Source: Paralvinella palmiformis (lineage: Eukaryota; Annelida; Polychaeta; Terebellida; Alvinellidae). Taken from it: a stretch of DNA of 64,000 nt. Shown here in pieces: positions 31,367 to 42,779 of this stretch. The notes under the pieces were generated by a model. It had not been told where the DNA came from and made no database searches. It was given only the letters and a program-made list of their open reading frames with translations. The position numbers were made by a program, and so were the translations under genes. Within the stretch, counting starts at the first letter, position 1. The number at the start of each line of letters is the position of its first letter. Where the stretch lies: contig JAODUP010000471.1 in NCBI GenBank assembly GCA_025642065.1, positions 581,001-645,000 on the forward strand, in the 5' to 3' direction.

Positions 31367-34309
31367 CAGCGTTCAAAATATCACTTTGTCCGTTTGTCCG
31401 GGACAAGTGATAATTTACTCGAACAAGAAGAATGTCGATGAACACTTGTCCGGTGGACAAGTGAAAATTTATGTTTCTTTTAATTCTTATAGCGGCTAAA
31501 GTAATATCGATTTTTGTTATGGAGATACCCTATAACATGCACATGTTTCAAATTACCCCGCAAATTTCCCCAATAATGGGAATAATCCCAGTGCCCATGC
31601 GTCTGTTAAACGATGTCCGACAGGTATTTCGGAATTGATATTTATGCGGCTGGACTAAACAATATTTAATACAGTTGATAAAAAGATATGGGATACGATC
31701 ATAGGCAGAAAAGACTGATTTCATTTTTCTTTCTAGCTGATTTACGATTTCCGAAAATCCGGACGGTGGCGTTATAAGGTCGAGGAATGCTACTCACTAA
31801 TCTTGATAATCCATGTTTGATCTCGCTGACTTTTTGATAACAGAAACCGAGTATTTCCATAATTAAACACATTTAAACGTATTTGCTTAAAAAATTTACA
31901 TTGGAGAAATGGCTTGGGCTTACCCTAAAACAACACAGAGATAGACCAGAGAAAGAGCTGGGGTGTAAAAGAAAAAGTGACTAGACGTATGATGCAACAA
32001 AAAGAATTCCTCATTTCTTGCCAGCATGGCAAGTTGGATGACTGTGGCTATCGCATGATGCAAGTGCAGACAAAATGAGTACTTTCTGTACTGAAAACAT
32101 TCACCATCATGCGGAGGTGGGGAGTTTTACTTTAGGTACAACAAGCTTTCAATTGACATCAGTGAGAGCTCACGAATTGACAGCGTCTCACAAACAAGAA
32201 ACATTAGCGATTGAAGCCGCGTCAAAGCCTCCAATGGACTCTATGGCTGGTAAAATGCTCATTGCGTTAAACAAGACATTAGCTGATAAGTTAGTAATTA
32301 AATTTAAAACAGTGCATGCATTGGCTAAGCATGACCGGCCATTCACAGATTATGTTTGGCAATGTTCACTAGACCAGAGCAAAGGACTAGCTATAGGCAC
32401 CGATTATCGGTCAGATAAAGCAGCAGCAGATTTTGCCCACCACATTGCGGAAGTTGAGAGAGAGGCTGTAGCGAAAGAAGTGAAAGATGCCTGATTTGCC
32501 AGCCTGATTGTGGATGGTGCTACTGACTCCGCAATCATGGAGCAATACATAATTTTTGTCAGGACATGCGAGTCTGGGCAAGTCAAAGTTCGCTTTCTCA
32601 GCATTGAAAACACTCCAAAGCCAGATGCTGTAGGAGTGACAGCCAGCATTAAACGTGGTTTTGAGAGTGAACTGTCGATTGCATTCGCGGATTTCTTCCC
32701 TAAGTTTGTTGCCATCGCTACGGATGGGGCTGTCGTTATGACTGGGCACAAGGCAGGGGTTGTTTCAAATCTGAAGAAAGACCAGCCAGCATTGTTCGGC
32801 GTGCACTGCTTCGCCCACCGTTTAGAGTTGGCATGTCATGATGTAGTGAAGAGTCACCCATCGTATCAAGAACTTGATAAGTTTTTTCTCGATCTATATT
32901 TATTCTATCACAACAGCAACTTAAACAGAGCAAACTTAAATGAAGCCTGTTTAGCAGCGGGGTCAAAAGTGCTGGTCCAGACCCGTGTTGGAGGCACCCA
33001 GGTAGCTCCCGCATACTTTATGTGCCCTAAATAATTTGTGGCAGACTTATCCTGCATTGGTTCTGCACACTTCGCAGGTCAAACAGAAAGGACAGTCAAA
33101 GGAAGCCATCGGCAAAGCCACTGGCTTTCACGAACTAACTAACGTGCAAGAGCTTTGTAGTTTTTGCCCACTTTGTGTGGGATGTGGTGGTTCAGCTGGC
33201 GAAGCTGTCCCTCTCACTACAAAGCCGTACCTGTAGTGTTGCTGACAGGTTGCAAGCCACCATCTCTGTTCTGAAGCTGCACACTGAACAGCCTGGTCCA
33301 AAATTACAGCGGGTATTTGGACAAAATGAACTGTGTGGTGTTAAACTGAAAGAGAATGCCAGACGATTGGCATATAAGAGAGAGGATATGGCTGGGGTGA
33401 CAGACAAGTTGGTGAAGCGTCTTGACACCCGGCTTGATGTTGATGACTCAGTTGTTGCTGCCACCTCCATTGCTAATTTCAGCAGTTGGCCAGATACACA
33501 AAAGGATGCAAGAGGTTTCGGGGATGAGCATGTAAGAACACTCGTCCGTCACTTCACAAATATACTTGCTGCAGCCAACGTTGATGTAGAGTCAATCACA
33601 CCACTCTGTTACCGCCGGCATGGTGACAATCTACACACTGTCTCCTGGCAGGCTATAAACCGGCAGTTTGCTCACTTGGCAGGCAACATGCTGGCATTGA
33701 TTGACGTGGTATTATGTATCCCTGCCACATCTGTTGAGGCTGAGCGAGGTTTCAGTGTGATGAAGCGGGTAAAGACTGACTTCCGGAACAGACTGAAAAA
33801 CCCAGCTCTACAAGACCTGCTCCAAATAATCCTTTTGTCCCCTCTTGAGGCCGAGTTCGAACCCAAGAAAGCGATCGACCACTGGTACAATACCCTGGAC
33901 CGGAGGGAGTCGGGTCAGCGGTCAATAGAAGTCGTTGATCTGGAAGATGGTATTGATGATTGTGCAGATCTCAATGACCTGCTGCATAGCACTGCAGTTC
34001 TGTAGTTAAGATGGATGGTTATGCAGCTTTTGTATTGATTTAGAGACCTGCTGTAGGATGCTGCAGCTCTAGTTTTGTATATATGTTTAGCATAGAAATT
34101 AATTATTATAATAAATGTTATATTGTATTTTTCAAGTTGTGTTTATTGTTTGTTTTCAATCACAAAGCTTGTAGTTTCGCTTAATTAGCAAGTTGCTTGA
34201 GCAAGTGACAAAAATTGGTGGAAAAGTTTTAAAAAATCAGCAGACAAGTAGATTGAAATTTTCACTTGTCCGCCGGACAAGTGAAAATATTTCCTTATTT
34301 CTATCACTG
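31367..34309 (+). mobile_element. hAT-like DNA transposon, both ends present
   Basis: The left end begins CAGCGTTCAAAATATCACTT and the right end on the minus strand begins CAGTGATAGAAATAAGG, matching the CAG-type start of hAT termini. Both ends carry nearby subterminal copies of a CACTTGTCCG..CGGACAAGTG palindrome (for example GGACAAGTG near 31460 and 34275). A 5-bp direct repeat, CATCT, flanks the element (31362-31366 and 34310-34314). The interior encodes a broken hAT transposase. Confidence 0.75.
32075..34005 (+). pseudogene. Broken hAT-family transposase (ZNF862/KIAA1586-like)
   Basis: Three stretches make up one ancestral protein. The first (32075-32494) starts with a degenerate zinc-finger-like N-terminus containing FTLGTTSFQLTSVRAHELTASH and ends at an in-frame TGA. 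The second (32510-33034, same frame) holds the RNase H-like core, with LIVDGATDSA just upstream of its first Met, then IATDGAVVMTG and GVHCFAHRLELACHD. The third (to 34005) has shifted frame and ends in the hAT dimerisation region, with TSVEAERGFSVMKRVKTDF. At least one stop and two frameshifts (near 33000 and 33170) inactivate it. The combination is typical of hAT transposases from which vertebrate ZNF862 and KIAA1586-type genes descend; this subfamily assignment is from memory. Confidence 0.88.
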
Positions 34310-36230
34310 CATCTGGGAGACTAATTCAAAAGTTAATGTCAATAACTGTATTTTTTGTCTGCAACTGAAAGTAAAAATAAATTCTTAATCTCCTCACTAG
34401 TGGATAAAAAATTTATTACTAAAAATATCAACACCACTTTTTGCAGCCTCTGGATGAATTAGTGCACAAAACTGTGAATTATTAAAAAGTTGTTCCTTGG
34501 AAGGAAAAAACCTGGAAAACATGTCACTGTCAGTGATATTATTTTATTGTGAGATTTATGGTAGTAATGAACATCCAAAAATATGCCATACATACATTTC
34601 AACGTCAAAGCATGAACAATGGCTGTATTTTGACAGTTAATGAATTAGACAATAATTGTATTTATTTACAAAATTGGAACATGCGATCACACCAAAGAAA
34701 CCCAAAACAGGCGTTTATAAAAGTGCCTATATTAATAGTAGTTCTTTTGCCAATTTTGGCGCTATCAGAAGTTTAGTTTAGTGATGACATGACAATGCTA
34801 GTGGTTATCAGAGTTGGAAATAAAGGCCTGCCCGAGGCTGACACTTCTTGACCAGGGTGTGCATCTTTCTACAGTTGCTTGCCCTGTGATACTTTTTATT
34901 TGTCATTTTCAACATGTTTTTTGCTGCAAATGAAGGTGAGAGTGAACTTGAGTCTCATCATGCATTTGCGGAAGTCGTTGTGTTTATATTTTGCACATGC
35001 TCTTGTTGACACCTGAAGCATTGGTACGATGGTGGTGATTGGCCAAATATCAATAGAATCTCCTCTTTCAACCAACCAGCAATCTTTTAACCAACATGGC
35101 TCTGATAGTTACCCAAGAAATTTAAATCTCACAATCTTGCACATCAGTTTTTGGGGATTAAACCTCCCAAAAAGAATATACTTTATTTTATGCTGAAATA
35201 AAGATGTATGTTTAATAACTAAATCATTCGTTGCTTTGTATTTCGCTATTATTTTTTATTTTTTCTTGACCCTCACCACACATACATTTTAATATACATT
35301 TCCATTGACAATTATTCACCCCATCATGCATAAAAGATAAACTATTATTCCCCTTACCCCAGTACTAGTATTTTCGCCTATACATTACCCCCAACTGTTT
35401 TTGTGCAGGTTCAGCTTGCTTTGCGGTTTCTGGGCTGCTATTCACTTGCGCCTCCTGGACCGGCAACCTTTCATCCGGGGCTGACAACGTTTAGGACTTG
35501 CCAGCTCTGGTGTCTGATAATTTTTTTAGGGAATTTCTAACACTGCTGTTATCAGTTTTTGACATTTTAAAAACAGATTCAACATAATCAAGAGTCTGCT
35601 CTTTGAGGGTGAAATTCTGGACAGTATTTACTATTTACTCAAATAAATCTAATTGTTAATGTTACTTTGTGGACCCTTCACTTTTGTAGGCAAATGTAAA
35701 TGGTATATTTATAATGATCTCCCCAACACATCAGCTTTAATAATGCCATACCACTGGTATGGCATTAGCAGCAGAAAATTGGTCGTGATAAATGCCAAAT
35801 ATTTATCATCCAATAGTCTTCTGATCTAAATAATGCCAAAATCTACTGCTGTAGCCATTTCAAATGTCATATTTATAAATATTTACTCAATATAAGAACC
35901 ATGCTTGAAGGATGGGAGAGATTTTGGTGGGCTGGTGATCTTGGCTTGTAAACGTCCATTTTACTTTATGATGGTCACGTGATTCAAATACTCTCTCCAG
36001 TTATTCTTTGTTTACATTAAATAATAGCACACAGTCTTATTTATATGGTTGTTTTCTCTGTCTCTCTCCTGTATATTTGTTTAATCACTGTTTTCCTTTT
36101 TTTTAATGTTAATATTATGATATAAATATGGATTTCATATATCATATGAACTATATGAGTATATCCATACTTTACTGAATTAAACATATGCAGTTTTTAG
36201 TAACTTAATAATTGTGTTTCTACCTTGATC
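34310..36230. other. Intergenic stretch with no gene recognised
   Basis: AT-rich, with a 13-bp-arm palindrome at 35741-35767. Parts could be decayed transposase upstream of the hAT fragment at 36231, but I could not read convincing blocks. Confidence 0.4.
35741..35767. repeat. Perfect palindrome with 13-bp arms
   Basis: TAATGCCATACCA, one spacer base, then TGGTATGGCATTA. Related AATGCCA words occur just downstream. Confidence 0.9.
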
Positions 36231-36401
36231 CTCTGTCCATCCACTGTTGAGTGTGAGAGGCAGTTCTCCTCTATGACTAGCATTAAAACTATTTTGATGA
36301 ACTTCCTTGGCCAGGAAAATCTACATGATTTGATGCCTATTGCATGGGATGGCCCGTTATTCAAAGAATTTCTTCCAGGCCTATTGATAAGTGGCTGGTA
36401 A
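36231..36401 (+). pseudogene. Second hAT transposase C-terminal fragment
   Basis: The frame reads CPSTVECERQFSSMTSIKT and then NLHDLMPIAWDGP, the hAT dimerisation motif (Glu-Arg-x-Phe-Ser followed by the LxxLM/I helix). It differs from the element at 31367, so it comes from another hAT family. Only about 57 codons remain. Confidence 0.75.
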
Positions 36402-37049
36402 TGATGGTCTTCACCTGAATGGGCACAAGAACAAAATTCCTCAGTGTGTTGATGAAAATTAAAACATCAAAATGTTCTCTGGCTGACTTTGATTGTAAGT
36501 TAGCTGTAAATATGTGGAAGGAGAAGAAAGTCTGTGGAATATATAAAAGTATTTCTGTACTGATATAAGTGATATGCATAAATTTAATTATGATTACACT
36601 GTAAAGCTACGTGTATAAATACTTCAAATAGGATGCAAATGTCATAATTTTCAGTTCAAATATTCCTCGGGGTATGTCTTTGTACCCCTAAATGGTTTTC
36701 ATGCCAAGTGCCCATGTTACATTAAAATCCCCCACATTTTTAAAACCTAAGTGGGAGATCCCCCACATAGGCTAGATCCTAGAAACAACACTGATGCTGC
36801 AAATTAGATATGATAACATGAATAAATTGGTTAAAATACAAAATATGATCTTCTCCTGTCCCAAGCTTCAGCTTGTGTTGATGCTGGATCACCAGAAATG
36901 GCAGTTATTTTATGAGGGAGATCCGTATGATCTGTATTTTACAGCTTCACCACGGGAACTAATTCTAAATATATTTAGAATTTACATATATGGTGTATTT
37001 GGTGGAGAAAACCTTGTCTGGTTCAATGAAAAACTCCTACTATAATGCC

Positions 37050-38380
37050 ATGGCCTGGTTACAAACCTCCGACCTCCCGTGCAGCATGAATATAGCCATG
37101 GATAAATAGTCCCTCACGAAACACGAAAACATTAGAACTGTCTGCATAAACATCAGCTGTGTACTCATCTGTGACCGTACAATGGCAGGATGGATTAATG
37201 TAATCTAATGACTTTTTCAAGTTTAAGGTACAAACCTGTGGTTGTCACCTGTTGGGACAGCATTGAAATTTAATCTGTATATCATGCATGTTTATAAAAT
37301 AGGTTTGTAATTTGTATCGATTGACAACAAGTTTATCTATTGATGTTTATGTTGATTAATGCAATTAAAGAAAATTTGTAACTTGTTCAACAACCTGGCT
37401 TTCTTACCCGGTAGTTTAGGTAAACTAAAAAGATGTAGGTAATAGCCTTTGTGACTAAGTGTAATTTCCAATTTTGCATATTTATCGGAATCTTGTGATT
37501 TTGTTGATAGACAATTTTGTTCATAGCTAGTTAATGTCTAATAGGTTCAGCATGTGTGAAGCAAGTGCTCGAGCCATAGCTGGCCAAGATTACATCCAGT
37601 CTGGATTAATAGCGGTGACCTGTGATTTATCATTTGGGGTAGCATGAGTGTTTTAGGCTTGAAGGCAAGATAACTACAAACAGGCCATGAACGTGCATGA
37701 TGCCACCGTCAATTTACAAGTTATTTTGTCTGACTGATATTAATAATCACAAGATCCCAAGATCATAGTAAAAAAGTAAAAAGTTAATATGTATTTTTGT
37801 TGACTAACAGCATATTATTATGTTGTGTGTATATATATATATATATAATTATTATATTTTTGATAGATTATTTCAATATTTTATTACTTTTTAAAAGTCT
37901 GCAACCCTGAAGTTTTGACTTTCATGTCTGTCCTCATATAATTGTGAACACATTAGATTAACCAAGTGACTGGGTCTAGTGGTACGATCTATCTGACTCC
38001 CTACAAACATGCGGATGTCAATCACTCCTGTTTGCAACACACTAAGAGATACTGAGAGGCCTACATTTTGGAATCATCTTCACTTTCCACTAATGAATTA
38101 CAAATTAAGACATTTTGTTATTATTATGGTTGAATGCCCATCTGTTAGTTAGGTCTTAACCAATGTTTTTAACCATTTATGAAAACTGTAGGGACTGTCT
38201 TGATTTTGACATTGTTATTATTTTTGTGAAAAAAATAATTCCTGTGTTTGGTTCCAGTCGAATCTACATGGAGATTTTTACTTAAAATTATGTGATGGCT
38301 CAGGGGTTTATGGATTAGGCTATAAAATTAGGCATTCTTGATTTGAAACCACCTCCTGGCTATGGCCCTTTCACATATAC
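37050..38380. other. Upstream flank of the ELAV-like gene
   Basis: AT-rich and free of recognised elements except a short AT run (37829-37847). It may hold promoter or 5' UTR intron sequence. Confidence 0.35.
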
Positions 38381-38383
38381 CCC

Positions 38384-38392
38384 TATATAAAG
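38384..38392 (+). promoter_or_regulatory. TATA-like box upstream of the ELAV-like gene
   Basis: TATATAAAG lies about 355 bp before the start codon. A match of this size is common by chance in AT-rich DNA, so it is only a candidate. Confidence 0.25.
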
Positions 38393-38549
38393 GAACTTTG
38401 ATGCTATAAAATTATGGTTCTATGCTGTGCTGAAAGGGGAGACCACTGGTGTGTGTATGTGTGTGTGTGTGAAGCTTGTATGTGTAAAAAACTAAATGTA
38501 CATGGTTTGTACATCTTAAGTATAGCTACTGTAGTATCTCTGATATTCT

Positions 38550-38564
38550 CTCTTTATTTTACAG
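38550..38564 (+). other. Candidate 3' splice site in the ELAV 5' UTR
   Basis: A pyrimidine tract ending TTTATTTTACAG lies about 180 bp before the ATG. If used, the coding exon would have one or more upstream untranslated exons. Confidence 0.4.
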
Positions 38565-38745
38565 CTCAAACTTGGGCCTTGCCCTGAAATATTTTCAATT
38601 TTTTTAATCTTTTGTTTTTTTATCCTTGGCGCACCATGAAGACATTAGCTTGCTACGTGACTTCGTGCACACGCTCCACCTACTTACAGAAGTGCCCGTG
38701 GCTTTTCACAATTTGGTTCAAGCAACCTGATTGAACTCAACAGTC

Positions 38746-39888
38746 ATGTCATACGAGAACACGACCAATCTAATTGTGAACTATCTGCCACAAACATTGA
38801 CAGATGAGGAGTTCCGTTCTATGTTCCAGAGTATTGGCCAGCTGAAGTCGAGTAAAATTGTCCGTGATCGTGCAACAGGCTACAGCTACGGGTTTGGATT
38901 CGTCGATTTCGTAAAGGAGGAGGATGCCCTGCGGGCTATACAGACGCTGAATGGCTTACAGCTGCAGAACAAGCGTATTAAGGTTGCATACTCAAGGTCT
39001 GGTGACAGCATCAAAGGTGCCAACCTCTACATCAGTAACATCCCGAAAAATATTAACCAAGGCCAACTCGAGGAGATATTTGCAGAATATGGAACAATAA
39101 TCCAGTGCCGGATATTGGTGGATCAGGCAACGGGTCGATCCAAAGGGGTTGGATTCGTGCTATATAATGAACGCTCAGAATCTGAGGCAGCCATTAAGTC
39201 GCTTGATGGCCACACACTAGAAGGTGCCACTGAACCTTTATCTGTAAAATATGCTGATGACAATAAGGGAAAAGCAAGGCCACCACCTGTAGTTCAGTCA
39301 GGAGTCCCTGTCGTCCAGCATATGGGTAAGGGTCGTGCCAGAGGTGGCTTCAATCAATTCAATGGTGGTGGCAACTTCAGCGGTGGATATGGAGCAGGTC
39401 GTGGGGCACCGTATGGTGCATTCGGTGGTGGCTATGCTGGCGAAACTCCAGAGGTAAGCTATGGAATGGGTAATGGTCGAGGAGGTTATGCCGGGGGAGG
39501 TCGTGGAGGGTTCGCCGGTGCAGCCAATGGTGGTGGCTATGGACCAATGCGGAACCAGAACCGATTCAATCGTTACAACCCAATGGCAGCAAACAATTAC
39601 AACAGTGCCACACCGGCCGGAAGTGGCACAGAGGAAGGCGGTTTCACGTTGTTCGTATATAACATCGGGCCACAAGCGGACGAGAGGGAGTTGTGGCAGC
39701 TGTTTTCACCATTCGGCACCATACAGAAGGTGAACGTAATCCGCGATCACAGCAAAAACCAGGGCAAGGGTTACGGATTTGTAACCATGACCAGCTATCC
39801 AGAAGCTATGAGTGCTATACAAGGGCTAGATGGTTATAGATATGTAGGGAAACCATTACAAGTCTCATTCAAGACGCCTAAAGCTTAA
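38746..39888 (+). CDS. ELAV/Hu-like RNA-binding protein, single coding exon
   Basis: The 380-residue protein binds AU- or U-rich RNA by family inference and would act in mRNA stability, splicing or poly(A) choice. RRM1 is about 7-83 (RNP2 LIVNYL, RNP1 YGFGFVDF), RRM2 about 93-171 (LYISNI, KGVGFVLY) and RRM3 about 300-377 (LFVYNI, KGYGFVTM). The hinge (about 172-298) is Gly-rich with RGG repeats (GRGGYAGGGRGG) and unlike the hinge of classical Hu proteins. I start at the ATG at 38746; the frame is open five codons further but only from a TTG. The coding sequence has no intron, stop or frameshift and is richer in G+C than its surroundings. A polyadenylation signal follows at 39917. It could be an ancestral intronless paralogue or a functional retrocopy. 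Confidence 0.92.
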   Translation: MSYENTTNLIVNYLPQTLTDEEFRSMFQSIGQLKSSKIVRDRATGYSYGFGFVDFVKEEDALRAIQTLNGLQLQNKRIKVAYSRSGDSIKGANLYISNIPKNINQGQLEEIFAEYGTIIQCRILVDQATGRSKGVGFVLYNERSESEAAIKSLDGHTLEGATEPLSVKYADDNKGKARPPPVVQSGVPVVQHMGKGRARGGFNQFNGGGNFSGGYGAGRGAPYGAFGGGYAGETPEVSYGMGNGRGGYAGGGRGGFAGAANGGGYGPMRNQNRFNRYNPMAANNYNSATPAGSGTEEGGFTLFVYNIGPQADERELWQLFSPFGTIQKVNVIRDHSKNQGKGYGFVTMTSYPEAMSAIQGLDGYRYVGKPLQVSFKTPKA

Positions 39889-39916
39889 AACAGGTCCATT
39901 TGGTATTTGACGTGTG

Positions 39917-39922
39917 AATAAA
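39917..39922 (+). terminator. Polyadenylation signal AATAAA
   Basis: It lies about 30 bases after the ELAV stop codon. Other AATAAA words occur further on, so longer 3' UTRs are possible. Confidence 0.45.
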
Positions 39923-42330
39923 TTTTAGCAAGTTTAATGCATTCTCTGGTGGTCCAGCCTTTTCCATTTCTGTTTACTTTTAATGGTTTACCTACATTGT
40001 TGTTATCACACTTTACAACAACTAGTGTCGTAATAAGTGTGTGCCCCTTTTTATACTGTATGTTATGGAGAATACAAAGCAATAATGTCTAGATCACTCA
40101 TCAGGTAAGCTCTTGTCATCGTCATAAAGTAATAAAATTTTGAATTTCCCATTGAAATTTTATTCGAACGTTCACCCCAGAATTGTTTCCATTTAAGAAA
40201 AGTGACCATTTGAGTAATACATGTGTTCTGACTTTTAAATGTAACACCTTGTCGTGTCATTTCATTGATTCATATTTATGCTCATGCTTTTGAAAATTAG
40301 CATCGTGCTATCCTCAATTAGGGTTAAGACATTCCCAATTAATGTGTAAGCCATTATTTTAATGTTTGCATTTATATAAATAGTCCTGTTTCATTGTTTC
40401 CTCTCCTGCCTATATATAATTTTTTGTCCCCCACACAATTGTTTTGTTGTAGACATTGTTGGAAATCTACTTATGTGTCCACGGATGGACGGTGGATTTC
40501 CATGTTGTATCCTTTGATAATTTCTGTACAGGTGAGAGTTTTCTGTCTCTGGCCAACCATTACCGCTGGTTTTTGTACTGTTCTTTGTTGTTTGATATGT
40601 CAAAATAATGTGGTGCATTTAACCCAAGGCAGGTGTGAGTGTTTTGTTTACCGGATTGCTCACCAGTGTACACAATTTAGGCCGTGCTGCTATACAAATA
40701 GTAAGTACCGTAGCGCAGTCAGGTTGATGATGTCAATGTGTATAAAGATCTCAAAACTGAATGGTTTCCTTCTCTCTCGTTTTTTGTCCTGAGAGAGAAT
40801 GATTCACGATAAGGTTTATCTGTAAGGTGATTCTTTTAAGATTTTGGTGTTTGTGTGAAAGTTGGACGTAGATATGATGTGTGGCTTTTGGCAGCTTGTT
40901 GAGCAGGAGGCATACGTAGGTGCATGTACTCGCCTGTAAAGGTTTGGCGAGTGTGTTTGTGTTCTATATTGCCAAAAATAAATTGTGTGTGTGTGTGTAG
41001 TCGAAACTGAATGAACTGATCCGTCATAAAACTTGCCACCACATCAGAGATAACTTGCAACAGGTGGCTTAGGATGAAGACGACACCTGTTTGTCTAGGG
41101 AAACACCTGTATGTTCGTATTATGATGGAGAATGATGTGCTGTCTATATTTTTATACTTCGAATGTTAACCAGGGATATATGTAATCCGTGCATTAGCCT
41201 AGACATTTCTGGGATAGTCACCGATACAGCGTTTATTCCGGAATAACAGCCTCTTGAGATGATCAGCACGATACTAAATGAGAAAGTTCCACTTGAATAT
41301 TTATATATATATATATCTAACTATAATGAACTGATGTTTGCATAACATATCAGAATATTTCAGTTTTCATATTACTATCCATTTGAGGATTAACATTGGT
41401 TAAACACCGATAGTCACCTGTTACTTGGATAGATGTTGGTGTGCCAGTGTTCGGTCGTGTGATCACGTCACACTCCGTGTGTTCGGTTGCGTGAATGTGT
41501 GTTGCATGGTATTGTATGCATCTCGGTGAACGAATCATCCACGAGCAGTCATTCTGTGTGGTTTTTCTTTTGTACTTAAACATATTTTGTTAGCAATAGA
41601 ACGTGTCGCTCGACGACGCCATCAACGGTTTAGACTTGTTACATCTTTCCAAATACGTAGACGTATAGGCGAAGCAGGCATGCATGACTGGATCTGTATG
41701 TTGTGGCATATAACCTCTAGTTTTGTGACTTGTTATACCTACGAGACCATTGTATACAAATAGTAACGATGATCATTTTATCTCAACCTGCGCTACTTCG
41801 GTAACGTTCACGTGTAAATAAACTAATTAGAAAATTATAGATTCGCGTTCTGTTGTGAAGCTGTTTGAATTAATTGTTTCCGCAGTCTATAGTCATCCAG
41901 TTTCCGGTGGCTCCAAAAACAGTCTACTGTAAAGATGGGTTGGATTCTATCTCGGATATGAGGCTCGATGTTCTGATTTAATAGTCGGATTGGTTTGATT
42001 GAAATTGCTTCAAAATATTACAGTCGGTTTTATTGATTTGTATAAATTATTATGGAGGTGAAGGCTAAGAACAGATCTAATTATAAATTTACATTTTGTT
42101 TGTGATAAATAAATGTTTATTAAAGGTTCATCTTGCCCAAAGCCTTGCAGCCTTTTGTTGTTGGAGGGGGGTGGAGGTCCTGGGACAAATATAACTACAA
42201 AAAACTCATGGAGAACTATGAAAAAGAATAGTCATATTAGCACTTGTACTCGTGTTTTTGATTAATGCTTCATATTTGTTTTTAGTTCTAATAAACGCGA
42301 ACTGTGCCTGGTATAGATATAATTAGAAAT
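39923..42330. other. Downstream flank of the ELAV-like gene, possible long 3' UTR
   Basis: It carries fewer recognised repeats than most of the window, with T-rich runs, GT runs at 40984-40998 and an AT run at 41301-41315. Short frames on both strands lack protein-like features. Confidence 0.35.
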
Positions 42331-42339
42331 CCTAATTAA

Positions 42340-42745
42340 AGGATGTTCGCTATTACTATTTCTTTAAATGCCAGATTGTATGGTGGGAAAGAGAAAAGTG
42401 ACGTCAGGTGGCACAAACATCATGTAGCCATCTTGATGCGGATCAAGCCCAGTCGCAAATGCTTTGACTTGGCCAACGTCGTGACCCTACCAACTTCCTA
42501 CACTCATCCTGATGACTACTAACTGACGCAGTCATCGGTTCATGTACACCAATATTACGATTCGTTAGATGCTTCACATTAAAAGAGTACCCAGAAATCT
42601 CCATAAGGAATTTCGCTATATAGTTTTCTTTAATCATTTCAGTAACATGTGAGGCTGTTTGGACTAACAGTGATGTAATATTCGTAAATACGCTTTTGTT
42701 CTGAAATTATATGCTTGGCTAACTTGTTTACATTATTATAACCAA
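42340..42745. mobile_element. Dispersed repeat B, short copy
   Basis: Its left part (AATGCCAGATTGTA, GACGTCAGGTGGCACAA, GATCAAG) matches 53690-53780. Its right part (CATCGGTTCATGTACA, ATTTCAGTAACAT, GTAATATTCGTAAATACGCT) matches 54645-54840. The roughly 850 bp between these in the long copy are missing, so this looks like an internally deleted derivative. Confidence 0.7.
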
Positions 42746-42779
42746 ATCATACGAACAGCTTGTGTTAATAGACCCATTG

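Noticed and set aside
32404..33014. Minus-strand frames over the hAT transposase
   Set aside because: They mirror the transposase coding strand and show no motif of their own.
38731..38745. Five extra N-terminal codons of the ELAV frame starting at TTG
   Set aside because: The first ATG is at 38746 and the protein from there begins as ELAV/Hu proteins do, just before RRM1.
39298..39675. Antisense 125-codon frame within the ELAV coding sequence
   Set aside because: It is a shadow of the plus-strand RRM/hinge codons, with a Thr/Ser-rich composition produced by the Gly-rich hinge.
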